DNA of 64,000 bases from Myxococcales bacterium SG8_38 (GTDB lineage Bacteria > Myxococcota_A > Polyangia > Polyangiales > Houyiibacteriaceae), in contig LJTN01000003.1 of NCBI GenBank assembly GCA_001303415.1, positions 1-64,000 of the forward strand. The letters run 5' to 3'. Shown here piece by piece: positions 26,921 to 39,549 of the stretch (positions within the stretch are counted from its first letter, which is position 1; the number at the start of each line of letters is the position of its first letter). A program made the position numbers and the translations under genes. A model generated the notes under the pieces. The model was given only the letters and a program-made list of their open reading frames with translations. It ran no database searches and was not told where the DNA came from.

Positions 26921-27982
26921 ATGGATCGATCTGCGCCCGTGGGCGATTTAGCCGAAACCTCCGAGGTCCGGACTCATTCAGGCCTCCGCGTGTCGGGTGC
27001 GTGGACCCGCGGCGTGGTGAATGCCTTTCGCCAGCTCGATCTGGACGTCGAGGCACTGTGTGCGGGGATAGGCGTTCCGCTGGAAGTCTTCATGAACACG
27101 GACGGCCGACCGCCCCGCGATGCCTCCGGTCGGCTGTGGCGTGCCGCGCTAATGGCAAGCGGGGATCGTTTTGTCGGGTTGCACGCCGCGCAGGCATGGC
27201 GCGCGCGCGCCGACCACTTGGTTGTCTTGCTGCTGACCAGCGCGGAATCATTGGGTGAGGGCCTCGTAGCGGCGTTGCAGTATCAGGAGCTACTGTCGCA
27301 TGGGCGGGTGGTTACCCTCGGCGAGCATTCAGGATATCGCGCGCTCCACATCCACAAGATCGAGCACGAGCTCCCCATCACTGTTCACGAGGTCGAGTTC
27401 ATCACTGGGGTCGTGGTGAAGATGATCCATTTCGCCACCGACGGCCGGTTCACCGCGAAGGAAGTCCAGTTTCAGCATCCCTACCGCGGTCAGATCCAAG
27501 AATACACGCGGACCTTCGGGTGCGCGGTTACGTTTGGTCAAGAACGGACGGCCATCCTCGTGGACGACGAGGCGTGGGATCTGCCTCTCGCGCACGGCAA
27601 TCCAGCGCTGCATACGCAGCTTCGCGGCATGGCCGAGGATCAGCACGCCGCCCTCGTGTCGTATCCCTTCATCGATACCGTGCGTGATCGGATCAAGGTC
27701 CTGCTTCCGAAAGGAAAATCGAGCATCGAGGCCGTCGCCGCCTCGCTTCACATGACGCCCCGCACGTTGCAAAGGCGCCTCCAGGAGGACGGCACCAGCT
27801 TCCGCGCGCTCATGGACGCGACCCGCCGGTCGATGCTCCTCGCAGCGGTGGAGCGGAGGCAAACACCGGGCGAGATCATGCGACATGCCGGCTACACCAA
27901 CGTCCGCAGCTTTCGCCGTGCGCTGAAGCGCTGGAACCTGCCGCGCATTGACGACGACGCGGGCGAGGCGACGTCTGGCTAG
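26921..27982 (+). CDS. AraC-family transcriptional regulator
   Basis: 353 aa from ATG 26921; a TTG start at 26888 is possible. Residues ~20-200 match the 'arabinose-binding domain of AraC, N-terminal' type ('VVNAFRQLDLDVEALCAGIGVP', 'LLTSAESLGEGLVAALQY'). The C-terminal HTH_18 pair has 'SSIEAVAASLHMTPRTLQRRLQEDG' and 'TPGEIMRHAGYTNVRSFRRALKRW'. In Proteobacteria this type often controls lipid, quorum or virulence genes. No obvious adjacent target; the upstream region holds the candidate ncRNA. Confidence 0.93.
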   Translation: MDRSAPVGDLAETSEVRTHSGLRVSGAWTRGVVNAFRQLDLDVEALCAGIGVPLEVFMNTDGRPPRDASGRLWRAALMASGDRFVGLHAAQAWRARADHLVVLLLTSAESLGEGLVAALQYQELLSHGRVVTLGEHSGYRALHIHKIEHELPITVHEVEFITGVVVKMIHFATDGRFTAKEVQFQHPYRGQIQEYTRTFGCAVTFGQERTAILVDDEAWDLPLAHGNPALHTQLRGMAEDQHAALVSYPFIDTVRDRIKVLLPKGKSSIEAVAASLHMTPRTLQRRLQEDGTSFRALMDATRRSMLLAAVERRQTPGEIMRHAGYTNVRSFRRALKRWNLPRIDDDAGEATSG

Positions 27983-27999
27983 ACCTGTACTCGGTCTAG
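27979..27999. terminator. Hairpin shared by two convergent stop codons
   Basis: CTAGACC (27979-27985) and GGTCTAG (27993-27999) form a 7 bp stem with a 7-base loop. The stop codon of the AraC gene and that of the convergent 27996 gene both lie in the stem. There is no T-run, so termination efficiency is uncertain, but position suggests a bidirectional terminator. Confidence 0.5.
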
Positions 28000-28628
28000 G
28001 GCGTACGCACTTCCGCCGCCGTCCAACCGTCGTTGCGATGAATCGTGCGAAGCTCGCGGAAGGCTTCATCGGCTTGATCCCAATGCTGCTTGGCGCGCTC
28101 GGCACGCGGCTCGATTTTCGAGCGCTTCCACGAGATCCATTCGTTGCACTTTCGAAAGTCCGAGGCGGTCGGGATTGCATCGCGCACCGTCGGCGGAAAC
28201 GCTTCGAGAGGCTGGTCGTCTCGGCGCACGACCGTGATGCGCACCGGGCTCTTCACGTTGACGCGAGTCTCGAGGCGCACGACGTAGGTGCGGCCCGCCC
28301 TCACCTTGGCTTCCATGAGCTGCACGGTGGGAGGCGCCTCCCCCGTGACCACCATCAGCATGTGGGTCCCCGGCCACAGGGGCGCGGCGGTTTGCCAACC
28401 ATTTTCGAGCTCGGCGAGGCACCGTCCCGCCGGGTTCACGACTCGAATCGTGACCTCGCTCGCCTGACGGCGCCGCGGGCGAGTGAAAATCAAGAGCGCT
28501 TGGTCGGCGGGCGCCACGTACGGGTCCGCCGCCTTGGGAATTTGCGCAGTGAGTGGGAGCGGCGGCGCCGCGGTCAGCACGGCCGCAGACAGGACGGCCA
28601 TGCGAAGAGCTCGGGCAATGCCTTTCAT
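27996..28628 (-). CDS. Exported protein, DUF2846-like (paralogue of the gene at 44922)
   Basis: 210 aa from ATG 28628 (ATG 28649 also possible) with a signal peptide. The core 'ALLIFTRPRR' ... 'CLAELENGWQTAAPLWPGTHMLMVV' ... 'VRAGRTYVVRLETRV' matches the pattern of DUF2846-like lipoprotein and carbohydrate-associated beta-sandwich proteins: an energy/opacity strand, a Pro-Gly turn, then 'V..G.TYFVR'. The same pattern recurs in the gene at 44922. Function unknown; exported. Confidence 0.8.
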   Translation of the reverse strand: MKGIARALRMAVLSAAVLTAAPPLPLTAQIPKAADPYVAPADQALLIFTRPRRRQASEVTIRVVNPAGRCLAELENGWQTAAPLWPGTHMLMVVTGEAPPTVQLMEAKVRAGRTYVVRLETRVNVKSPVRITVVRRDDQPLEAFPPTVRDAIPTASDFRKCNEWISWKRSKIEPRAERAKQHWDQADEAFRELRTIHRNDGWTAAEVRTP

Positions 28629-28764
28629 CACTTGTGATCTATCTCGCATGGCATGCCGTCAGCCGCCACCGGAAGTCTTTTTGTTTTCGAGGAGTTCGGC
28701 CTGATTCGCGAGCGTTGCAAGACTCTTACCGGCGGTCGCGCCGTTTCTTGGCAATACTGTACCA

Positions 28765-30615
28765 GTGCGAACGCTAAAGAGGGGAAGCGAGCCGGCGGCG
28801 GTGCCGGGATCGCCGGGAACCACGACGCCCCAGATCGGCGACGTATTGGATTCCAGATACCGGATCACCGGCGTCCTCGGCGCCGGCGGAATGGGATGCG
28901 TCTACTTGGCCGAGCACGTGGCGATTCGGCGTCCGCTGGCGCTCAAGTTGTTGCACCCCGAGGTGGGTGGCATCGACGAGGTGACGAAGCGGTTCGAGCG
29001 CGAGGCGTTTGCGATCGGACAAATGGATCATCCCAACTGTGTCGACGTCTCGGACTTCGGGCGACTTCAAGACGGCACGCTTTACATGGTGCTCGAGCTG
29101 CTGGATGGCGTATTGCTTTCGGACTTGCTCGAACAGGAGGGGCGTGTTGACTGGAAGCGCGCGTTTCACATCGCGCGCCACGTGCTGAGCGCGCTCGCCT
29201 ACGCCCACGACGCCGGCATCATTCACCGCGACGTGAAGCCCGAAAACGTGATCTTGGTCGAAAAAGACGGTGACCCGGACTTCGCGAAGATTCTCGATTT
29301 CGGCATCGCCAAGCTCTACGGAGATGGAAAGTCCGAAGAGGTCGTGCTCCTGTCGAGCAATGACCCGAAGCTGACTCAGCTCGGTGTCACCATTGGCACG
29401 CCGACCTACATTGCGCCCGAGCAGGCCTTCGGGCTGCCCATCGACGGACGAGCCGATCTCTACTCGCTGTCCGTGATGTTGTACGAGATGATCACCGGAG
29501 TGCCGCCGTTCGATGCCGACGAGGTTTCGGCGCTGCTTCGGATGCACGCCTCGACCGAGGTGCCGGCATTCTTCGAGGTGGCGCCTGACCTGCGCGTTCC
29601 GGAGGCGGTGGAGCGGCTCATTCGGGACGGCCTCGAAAAGAAGCCTGAGGACCGTACACCGAGTGCGACGTTGTACATCGGGCGGATCGACGACGTCATC
29701 GCGCGGGAGACGTCTTGTCCTTCGGTTCCACCCGAGCCGGGGTCGGGGCTGCGCGAGATCTCGGCCATCGTGGCCGAGGGGGTCCGGGCGACGCTCGGCC
29801 CTGCGGTCGGACGAGTCGCCGCCAAGCGAAAGAAGCCGAAACAGATCTTGGTGGCGTTGCTCACCGTCCTCGGTTTGACGATGCTTTCCGCCTTCGCGAT
29901 GGGACGAAGGGTTCCTGAGTACCTTCCCGGAAGCTCCGACCTTCCCTTGTTGCCGCCCAAGCACGGTCCCGAGGCGGAGGCTGCGGCCGATCTCCTCTCA
30001 CAGGGCCGTCCCCAGGAAGCTGCGGCGTATCTCATGGAGCACCGCAAGAAGGTGGACGACGAGCCGTATGCGCAGATGGTGCTCGGTCACGCACACGCCA
30101 GCGCGCAACGCAACATCCAAGCGTTGAGCGCGTACGAAAAGGCGATTTCGATCGAGCCCGACCTCGCGCAGGATCGGCTCATGCGGACCAACGTCGAGCT
30201 CCTGCTTCACAAGAAGGCGCCTGGAGTCGTCGATGCAGCGCTCGAGTTTTTGGGGATGTTGGTGTCCAAGACCGGTGACCGGCGCGCCGAGGATCAGCTG
30301 GTCGACCTGGCTTCTTTCTCCAAGGTTTCACGGACGAGGCACAAGGCTGTCGCCGTCGCGGAGAAAGTGGGTCTCGGCGATCGAATCGACCGGCTGAGCT
30401 CCTATCTGCTGGATCTGGAGCACGGGGCCACCTGTGCCGACCGAAAAGACGCGGTCGCAAAGCTTCGTGCCCTCGGAAACAAGAAAGCCATCCCCGACTT
30501 GCGCAAGGCTCGAAAGCGGATTCGCGCCGAAGGCATGCTCAAGAGGAAAGTCAACACCAACGCCTGCCTCCGGGTCGACGCAACCGAGGCGACTCGATAC
30601 TTGCAAAGTCTCTGA
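28765..30615 (+). CDS. Membrane-anchored Ser/Thr protein kinase with C-terminal repeat domain
   Basis: 616 aa, GTG start. Kinase domain ~28-300 is complete: Gly loop 'LGAGGMGCVYLAEH', Lys in 'LALKLLH', catalytic 'IIHRDVKPENVIL', 'LDFGIAKLYG' and APE-equivalent 'GTPTYIAPEQAFG'. A single transmembrane helix near 363-385 is followed by a ~230-residue outer domain with TPR-like helices ('AQMVLGHAHASAQRNIQALSAYEKA'). Eukaryote-like kinases of this layout are abundant in Myxococcota and act in signalling. The extracytoplasmic TPR-like part may sense protein partners. Confidence 0.94.
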   Translation: MRTLKRGSEPAAVPGSPGTTTPQIGDVLDSRYRITGVLGAGGMGCVYLAEHVAIRRPLALKLLHPEVGGIDEVTKRFEREAFAIGQMDHPNCVDVSDFGRLQDGTLYMVLELLDGVLLSDLLEQEGRVDWKRAFHIARHVLSALAYAHDAGIIHRDVKPENVILVEKDGDPDFAKILDFGIAKLYGDGKSEEVVLLSSNDPKLTQLGVTIGTPTYIAPEQAFGLPIDGRADLYSLSVMLYEMITGVPPFDADEVSALLRMHASTEVPAFFEVAPDLRVPEAVERLIRDGLEKKPEDRTPSATLYIGRIDDVIARETSCPSVPPEPGSGLREISAIVAEGVRATLGPAVGRVAAKRKKPKQILVALLTVLGLTMLSAFAMGRRVPEYLPGSSDLPLLPPKHGPEAEAAADLLSQGRPQEAAAYLMEHRKKVDDEPYAQMVLGHAHASAQRNIQALSAYEKAISIEPDLAQDRLMRTNVELLLHKKAPGVVDAALEFLGMLVSKTGDRRAEDQLVDLASFSKVSRTRHKAVAVAEKVGLGDRIDRLSSYLLDLEHGATCADRKDAVAKLRALGNKKAIPDLRKARKRIRAEGMLKRKVNTNACLRVDATEATRYLQSL

Positions 30616-30636
30616 GGCCGCGGGATAGGAGACTAG

Positions 30637-31368
30637 ATGGCGCATCGCTCCTCAGGCGAGCTTCGCATCGGAACGTCCGGCTACCAATACGACGACTGGC
30701 GCGGCCGCTTCTATCCGGAGGATCTGCCCAAGTCCCACTGGTTCGAGCACTACGCGAAGCACTTCGATGCGGTCGAGCTCAACGGTACGTTCTACGGCTT
30801 GCCGGAAGCCGAGACCTTCGAGCGATGGGCGGACGAGGCGCCTCGGGGGTTTTGCTATGCGCTCAAGTTCAGCCGGTACGGAAGCCATCTCAAGCGGCTC
30901 AAGGATGCCGAGGACACGATTGGGCTTTTCATCGAGCGAGCGCGCTTACTCGGTCCCAAGCTCGGGCCGATCTTGGTGCAGCTTCCACCGCATTGGCACG
31001 TCGACGTCGAGCGGCTGGCTGCTTTTCTCGATGCCGCGCCCAAACGCTATCGTTGGGTGTTGGAGTTTCGAGATCGAAGCTGGCTTTGTGAAAACGTCTA
31101 CGATCTGCTTCGGGAGCATGGCGCCGCGCTGTGCATTCACGACCTGATAGAACGCCACCCGCGTGTTACCACCACGGACTGGGTGTATCTCCGGTTTCAC
31201 GGCGACCACTATTCGGGCAGTTACTCTCGCCAAGCGCTCAGCGGAGCCGCGCGCCGCATTCGCGCGCATCTCGACGACGGCCGCGATGTCTACGCGTTCT
31301 TCAACAACGACATCGGCGGGCACGCTGTAGAGGACGCCCTCGACCTGCGGCGCTACCTCGAAGACTAG
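30637..31368 (+). CDS. DUF72 (YecE-like) protein
   Basis: 243 aa, full length. Conserved DUF72 features are the N-terminal 'IGTSGYQYDDWRGRFYPEDLP', 'FDAVELNGTFYGLPEAETFERWADEAP', 'GFCYALKFSRYGSHLKRL', and the C-terminal 'FFNNDIGGHAVEDALDL'. The fold is a TIM barrel of unknown activity. The ATG is preceded by AGGAG. It starts 21 bases after the kinase gene. Confidence 0.93.
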   Translation: MAHRSSGELRIGTSGYQYDDWRGRFYPEDLPKSHWFEHYAKHFDAVELNGTFYGLPEAETFERWADEAPRGFCYALKFSRYGSHLKRLKDAEDTIGLFIERARLLGPKLGPILVQLPPHWHVDVERLAAFLDAAPKRYRWVLEFRDRSWLCENVYDLLREHGAALCIHDLIERHPRVTTTDWVYLRFHGDHYSGSYSRQALSGAARRIRAHLDDGRDVYAFFNNDIGGHAVEDALDLRRYLED

Positions 31369-31383
31369 ATGGATTTCAACGAC

Positions 31384-31397
31384 ATGCCTCGAGGCAT
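31384..31397. promoter_or_regulatory. 14-bp perfect palindrome before the sulfatase gene
   Basis: ATGCCTCGAGGCAT is a perfect palindrome centred 57 bases before the sulfatase ATG and 16 bases after the DUF72 stop. It could be a dimeric-regulator operator. Too short to act as a terminator by itself. Confidence 0.4.
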
Positions 31398-31447
31398 AGT
31401 CACTCTGCGAAAAGCAGCGTATCCTCCGGCTCTCAGCTGGAGGGGTC

Positions 31448-33130
<1,683 letters not shown>

Positions 33131-33218
33131 CGCGGACCGCCTCGCACCACGGGCTGCAGGGTTGCGCGGCAAATGCGCATGCCGCGATCGGCCGAACCAT
33201 GTGTATGATGGGGGCGAA

Positions 33219-34364
33219 GTGTCTGGCAACCCACCGATCTACGAGCATCTTCTCGGGAAGCTGACGGAGATCTACGGCGCCCCTGCGCTGCCGACCACGA
33301 GCGAGTTTCGCATCCCGGTTTCGGTCTACACCGACGAGGCGCAGTTCCAAGCCGAGCGGCAGCTCTTGCGGCGTCTCCCCATTCCGGTCGCGCACGTTTC
33401 GCAGCTCGCGACACCGGGGTCTTGCCTGGTTCACGACGCTATCGGTGCCCCCATTTTGGTCACGCGCACCCGAGACGGTGAGCTCCGCGCCATGCTCAAC
33501 GTGTGCCGGCACCGGGGCACGCGCCTGATGCAAGACCAAGGCTTTTGCAGAGTGCGAAAAGGGTTTCGATGCCGCTATCACGGCTGGACCTACGAGAGCG
33601 ACGGCACCCTGACGCACATCCCGAACCAGGCGCTCTTCCCGTCACTCAAAAAAGAAGAGCACAACCTGATCCGGGTTCCGGTGCAGGAGCGCTTCGGCCT
33701 GGTTTGGCTCGTGGGGACGCCCGGCGAACAATACGACTTCGACGCGATGCTCGATCCGCTCGAGGAGGATTTGGGCCCCCTCGGTCTCGAGAGTCACGTG
33801 GTCTACCGACGGGCCATCAGCCGACGGAAGACCAATTGGAAGATCGTCATGGAGGCGTTTCTCGACGGCTACCACGTTCGGCACCTCCACAAGAACACGG
33901 TTGCGCCGTTTTTCCAAGACCACCGGAGCTACACCGAGCACGCCGGGCCGCACGTGCGGTCGATCGTGGGGCGGACCGGCTTTGGGGAGGCGATCCGCAC
34001 CGGTCGCATCGAAGACATCCGCGACATCGCCACCCCGACCTACGTGATCTTCCCCAACACCATCTTCGTCGTGCAGCCGGGTTTCGTCAGCCGCGCGACC
34101 GCCTATCCGACCGCGATCGACGAGATCTACTGGGAGCACGATCTCATCATTCCCGAGGAGCCCAAGACCGACAAGGCTCGCGCCCACTGGGAGCTCAACT
34201 ACGAGCTGATCCAAAACGGCGTCTTCGACGGCGAGGACCTCTGGGTCTGCGAGCAGATTCAACAAGGGCTGTGGAGCGGCGCCAACGAATACTTGACCTA
34301 CGGCACCGAAGAGACGCCGATTGCATGGTGGCACGAGGAGCTCGAGCGGCGGCTGGGGGCGTGA
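33219..34364 (+). CDS. Rieske non-haem iron oxygenase, alpha subunit type
   Basis: 381 aa from GTG 33219 (GGGGGCG upstream); the frame extends to TTG 33162. Rieske [2Fe-2S] ligands: 'CRHRG' ... 'CRYHGW' near residues 95-125. The mononuclear Fe site has the usual 'NWKIVMEAFLDGYHVRHLH' with D..H..H, and a late acidic residue. The family includes ring-hydroxylating dioxygenases, carnitine/choline-type monooxygenases and demethylases. No ferredoxin, reductase or beta subunit is adjacent, so substrate and electron donor are open. Confidence 0.93.
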   Translation: MSGNPPIYEHLLGKLTEIYGAPALPTTSEFRIPVSVYTDEAQFQAERQLLRRLPIPVAHVSQLATPGSCLVHDAIGAPILVTRTRDGELRAMLNVCRHRGTRLMQDQGFCRVRKGFRCRYHGWTYESDGTLTHIPNQALFPSLKKEEHNLIRVPVQERFGLVWLVGTPGEQYDFDAMLDPLEEDLGPLGLESHVVYRRAISRRKTNWKIVMEAFLDGYHVRHLHKNTVAPFFQDHRSYTEHAGPHVRSIVGRTGFGEAIRTGRIEDIRDIATPTYVIFPNTIFVVQPGFVSRATAYPTAIDEIYWEHDLIIPEEPKTDKARAHWELNYELIQNGVFDGEDLWVCEQIQQGLWSGANEYLTYGTEETPIAWWHEELERRLGA

Positions 34365-34482
34365 GGAACTCTCCGTCATGGCATGCTGGGCTTGGGCCCG
34401 CGCGAGCAACGAGCCCGAAAACGCGTCCAGACTAGCCATGCGCCCCGGGGTAGAGCATCATCGTCCGTAGGAGGCTGGTCGC

Positions 34483-37480
<2,998 letters not shown>

Positions 37481-37481
37481 A

Positions 37482-38174
37482 GTGCCTGAGGAAGGAATCT
37501 TCGTTCACCAGTTCGAGCTCGGCCCTTGGGAGAACTTCATCTATCTCATCGGGGACCGGGCGACTCGCACCTGCGCGGTCGTCGACCCGGCCTGGGATGC
37601 GGATGTGATCCTCGCCGAGGCCGAGCGGCTCGAGGTGGACATCCGCCACGTGCTCTGCACCCACAGCCATTTCGATCACGTCAACCGAGTCGACGCGCTG
37701 CTCGAAAAGAAGGACATCCTCGTGCACATGCTGGGCGAAGAGATCGATTTCTCCGGTTTTCGTTGCGAAAACCTGGAGCGCCATCGCCCCGGCGACGTGC
37801 TCCGGATCGGCGAGCACCTCGACATCACCATGATGCACACGCCCGGCCACACGCCGGGCTCGACCACCTATCGCATCCGCGATGCCATCGTCACGGGCGA
37901 CACGCTTTTCGTGCAGGGTTGCGGCCGTTGCGACTTCATCGGCGGCGACCCGGAGGTCATGTACCAAACCCTCAAACGCCTCACCGAGTCCGTCCCGCGC
38001 GGCACCCGCATGTATCCGGGCCACAACTACGGGCCGGTCACCGTCTCGACGCTCGACGAAGAGCTGCGGGGAAATCCGTATCTGCAGCATCAGACCGTGC
38101 GCGACTTCGTGGCGCACCGAATGGAAGGGAAAACCCCCGGAACGAAGCTGCCGCCGCCGCCCAAGTGGCCTTAG
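37482..38174 (+). CDS. MBL-fold hydrolase, ETHE1/glyoxalase-II-like
   Basis: 230 aa, GTG start one base after the adhC stop, with GGAG within the adhC end. Metal ligands: 'THSHFDHVN' (HxHxDH), 'HTPGHTPGSTTY', 'VTGDTLFVQGCGRCDF', 'YPGHNYGPVTVSTLDEE'. The 'GCGRxDF' and 'TVSTxxEE..NP' segments resemble ETHE1-type persulfide dioxygenases as much as glyoxalase II. Either would use glutathione-linked substrates, consistent with the adhC partner. The distinction needs alignment of the iron-site residues. Confidence 0.88.
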   Translation: MPEEGIFVHQFELGPWENFIYLIGDRATRTCAVVDPAWDADVILAEAERLEVDIRHVLCTHSHFDHVNRVDALLEKKDILVHMLGEEIDFSGFRCENLERHRPGDVLRIGEHLDITMMHTPGHTPGSTTYRIRDAIVTGDTLFVQGCGRCDFIGGDPEVMYQTLKRLTESVPRGTRMYPGHNYGPVTVSTLDEELRGNPYLQHQTVRDFVAHRMEGKTPGTKLPPPPKWP

Positions 38175-38179
38175 TCGAG

Positions 38180-39475
38180 ATGCGCCCGGCCAAGACCTCC
38201 AGTCTTTTTTGCGGTTGCTTGGCGGTGCTGGTCTTGGGGCTCGCCGGTTGCAAAGACCGAAGCGGCCAGCCCGATGCCGGTCGCCGGGTGGAGGCCGTTG
38301 AAAAGACCGTTCGGACTGCGCGCGAGCTTCGAAAGTCCTTCCGCGGCCAGGAGGTCTGGTTCATCGGGGGGTTCATGTCGCAGCTCTATGATGCGCTGAG
38401 CGCGCAGCTCGAAAACGAGATCAACGATGCGCTCGAGCGGGCGGCGCGGTCGCTCAACGTGCATTTGGATCTCCCAGGGGACCGGAGCCTCGATATCCCG
38501 ATCGGCGATGCGATTGCCGATGCGCTTCCGCGACTCGATCTGCCGATCGGAGAGGGCCGCTTCATGTCGTTCTACACGCAGATGCGCGATTTCGACGACA
38601 AGAGCATTCCCTATCGGAACGTCTCGCTGGTCTCCACCGCGTTCAACACCTCCCAGAGCGTGGAGCACAACGCAGCGGCCATCGGGGACTTGCTGCGCAA
38701 TGCCGACAAGAAGATCATCCTCGTGACGCACAGCAAGGGCGGCCTCGATACCTTACACGCCCTGCTCGGCGCGCCCGAGCTTTGGGGAGATACGGTGATC
38801 GGCTGGGTCGCGCTGCAAGCGCCGTTCTACGGCTCGCCTTTGGCCGACTCGACGCCTTCCCTGGTCCACGGCCTGCTGCTCAGGGCGCTCGGAGGCAACG
38901 GCCAGGCCGTCGAGGATCTAGAGGTCGAAACACGCGCGCTCTACATGCAGGCGCACAAGGATGAGATCCGAAGGCTCACCGGGCGCATTCCGGTGATTAC
39001 GGCCTATACGACCTACGAATCGAGCACGACGGTAGCTGGTTTCGCGAGCACCTTTGCAAGCGGCATCTTCAGCGCCGAGCTAATCACCGAGATCACCGAA
39101 GTCGTCTCCGCCAACTACGCGAAGACCCCGCGCGATTTGCCTCGCGTGCTCGGAGCCTCGACTGCCGAGTCCGTGGAGTTGATCCGTCAGCGCGTGGCCG
39201 AAGCCTCGTCCGCGGCCTTCGGCACCATCGAGCTGATGACGCTCACCAACGTATATCTGAGGGACATCGAGGGCGCTCCAAACGACGGCCTCGTCCCCAA
39301 GCAAAGCACGGTGCTGCCCGGCGCGACGCACCGCGAGCTCACCACCGGCGACCACGCCAGCCCCGTCATGGACATCGACCCATTCAAGAACTTTTGGACC
39401 GTCGAGCAGCGCAACGAGGTCACCTTGGCCTTGATCGACGAGGTGCGAAGACAGGCCAGAGAGGCCCGCAAGTAG
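38180..39475 (+). CDS. Lipase-like alpha/beta-hydrolase lipoprotein (paralogue of 47747)
   Basis: 431 aa from ATG 38180, five bases after the previous stop. Signal ends 'LGLAGC'. Hydrolase features: 'VWFIGGFMSQLYDALS', nucleophile region 'ILVTHSKGGLDTLHALLG' (HSKGG) near residue 180, 'ALQAPFYGSPLAD', and a C-terminal 'NDGLVPKQSTVLPGATHRELTTGDHASPV' that offers Asp and His for a triad. It resembles PGAP1/lipase-like proteins that act on esters at the membrane. A second copy with a different N-terminal tether lies at 47747. Confidence 0.88.
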   Translation: MRPAKTSSLFCGCLAVLVLGLAGCKDRSGQPDAGRRVEAVEKTVRTARELRKSFRGQEVWFIGGFMSQLYDALSAQLENEINDALERAARSLNVHLDLPGDRSLDIPIGDAIADALPRLDLPIGEGRFMSFYTQMRDFDDKSIPYRNVSLVSTAFNTSQSVEHNAAAIGDLLRNADKKIILVTHSKGGLDTLHALLGAPELWGDTVIGWVALQAPFYGSPLADSTPSLVHGLLLRALGGNGQAVEDLEVETRALYMQAHKDEIRRLTGRIPVITAYTTYESSTTVAGFASTFASGIFSAELITEITEVVSANYAKTPRDLPRVLGASTAESVELIRQRVAEASSAAFGTIELMTLTNVYLRDIEGAPNDGLVPKQSTVLPGATHRELTTGDHASPVMDIDPFKNFWTVEQRNEVTLALIDEVRRQAREARK

Positions 39476-39549
39476 GGCTAATTCGTGCCCGCCCGCGCGG
39501 GGCTCTCGGCGGGGCGCGCCGGGGGTGGGACGTGCTACATCTCGCTGCG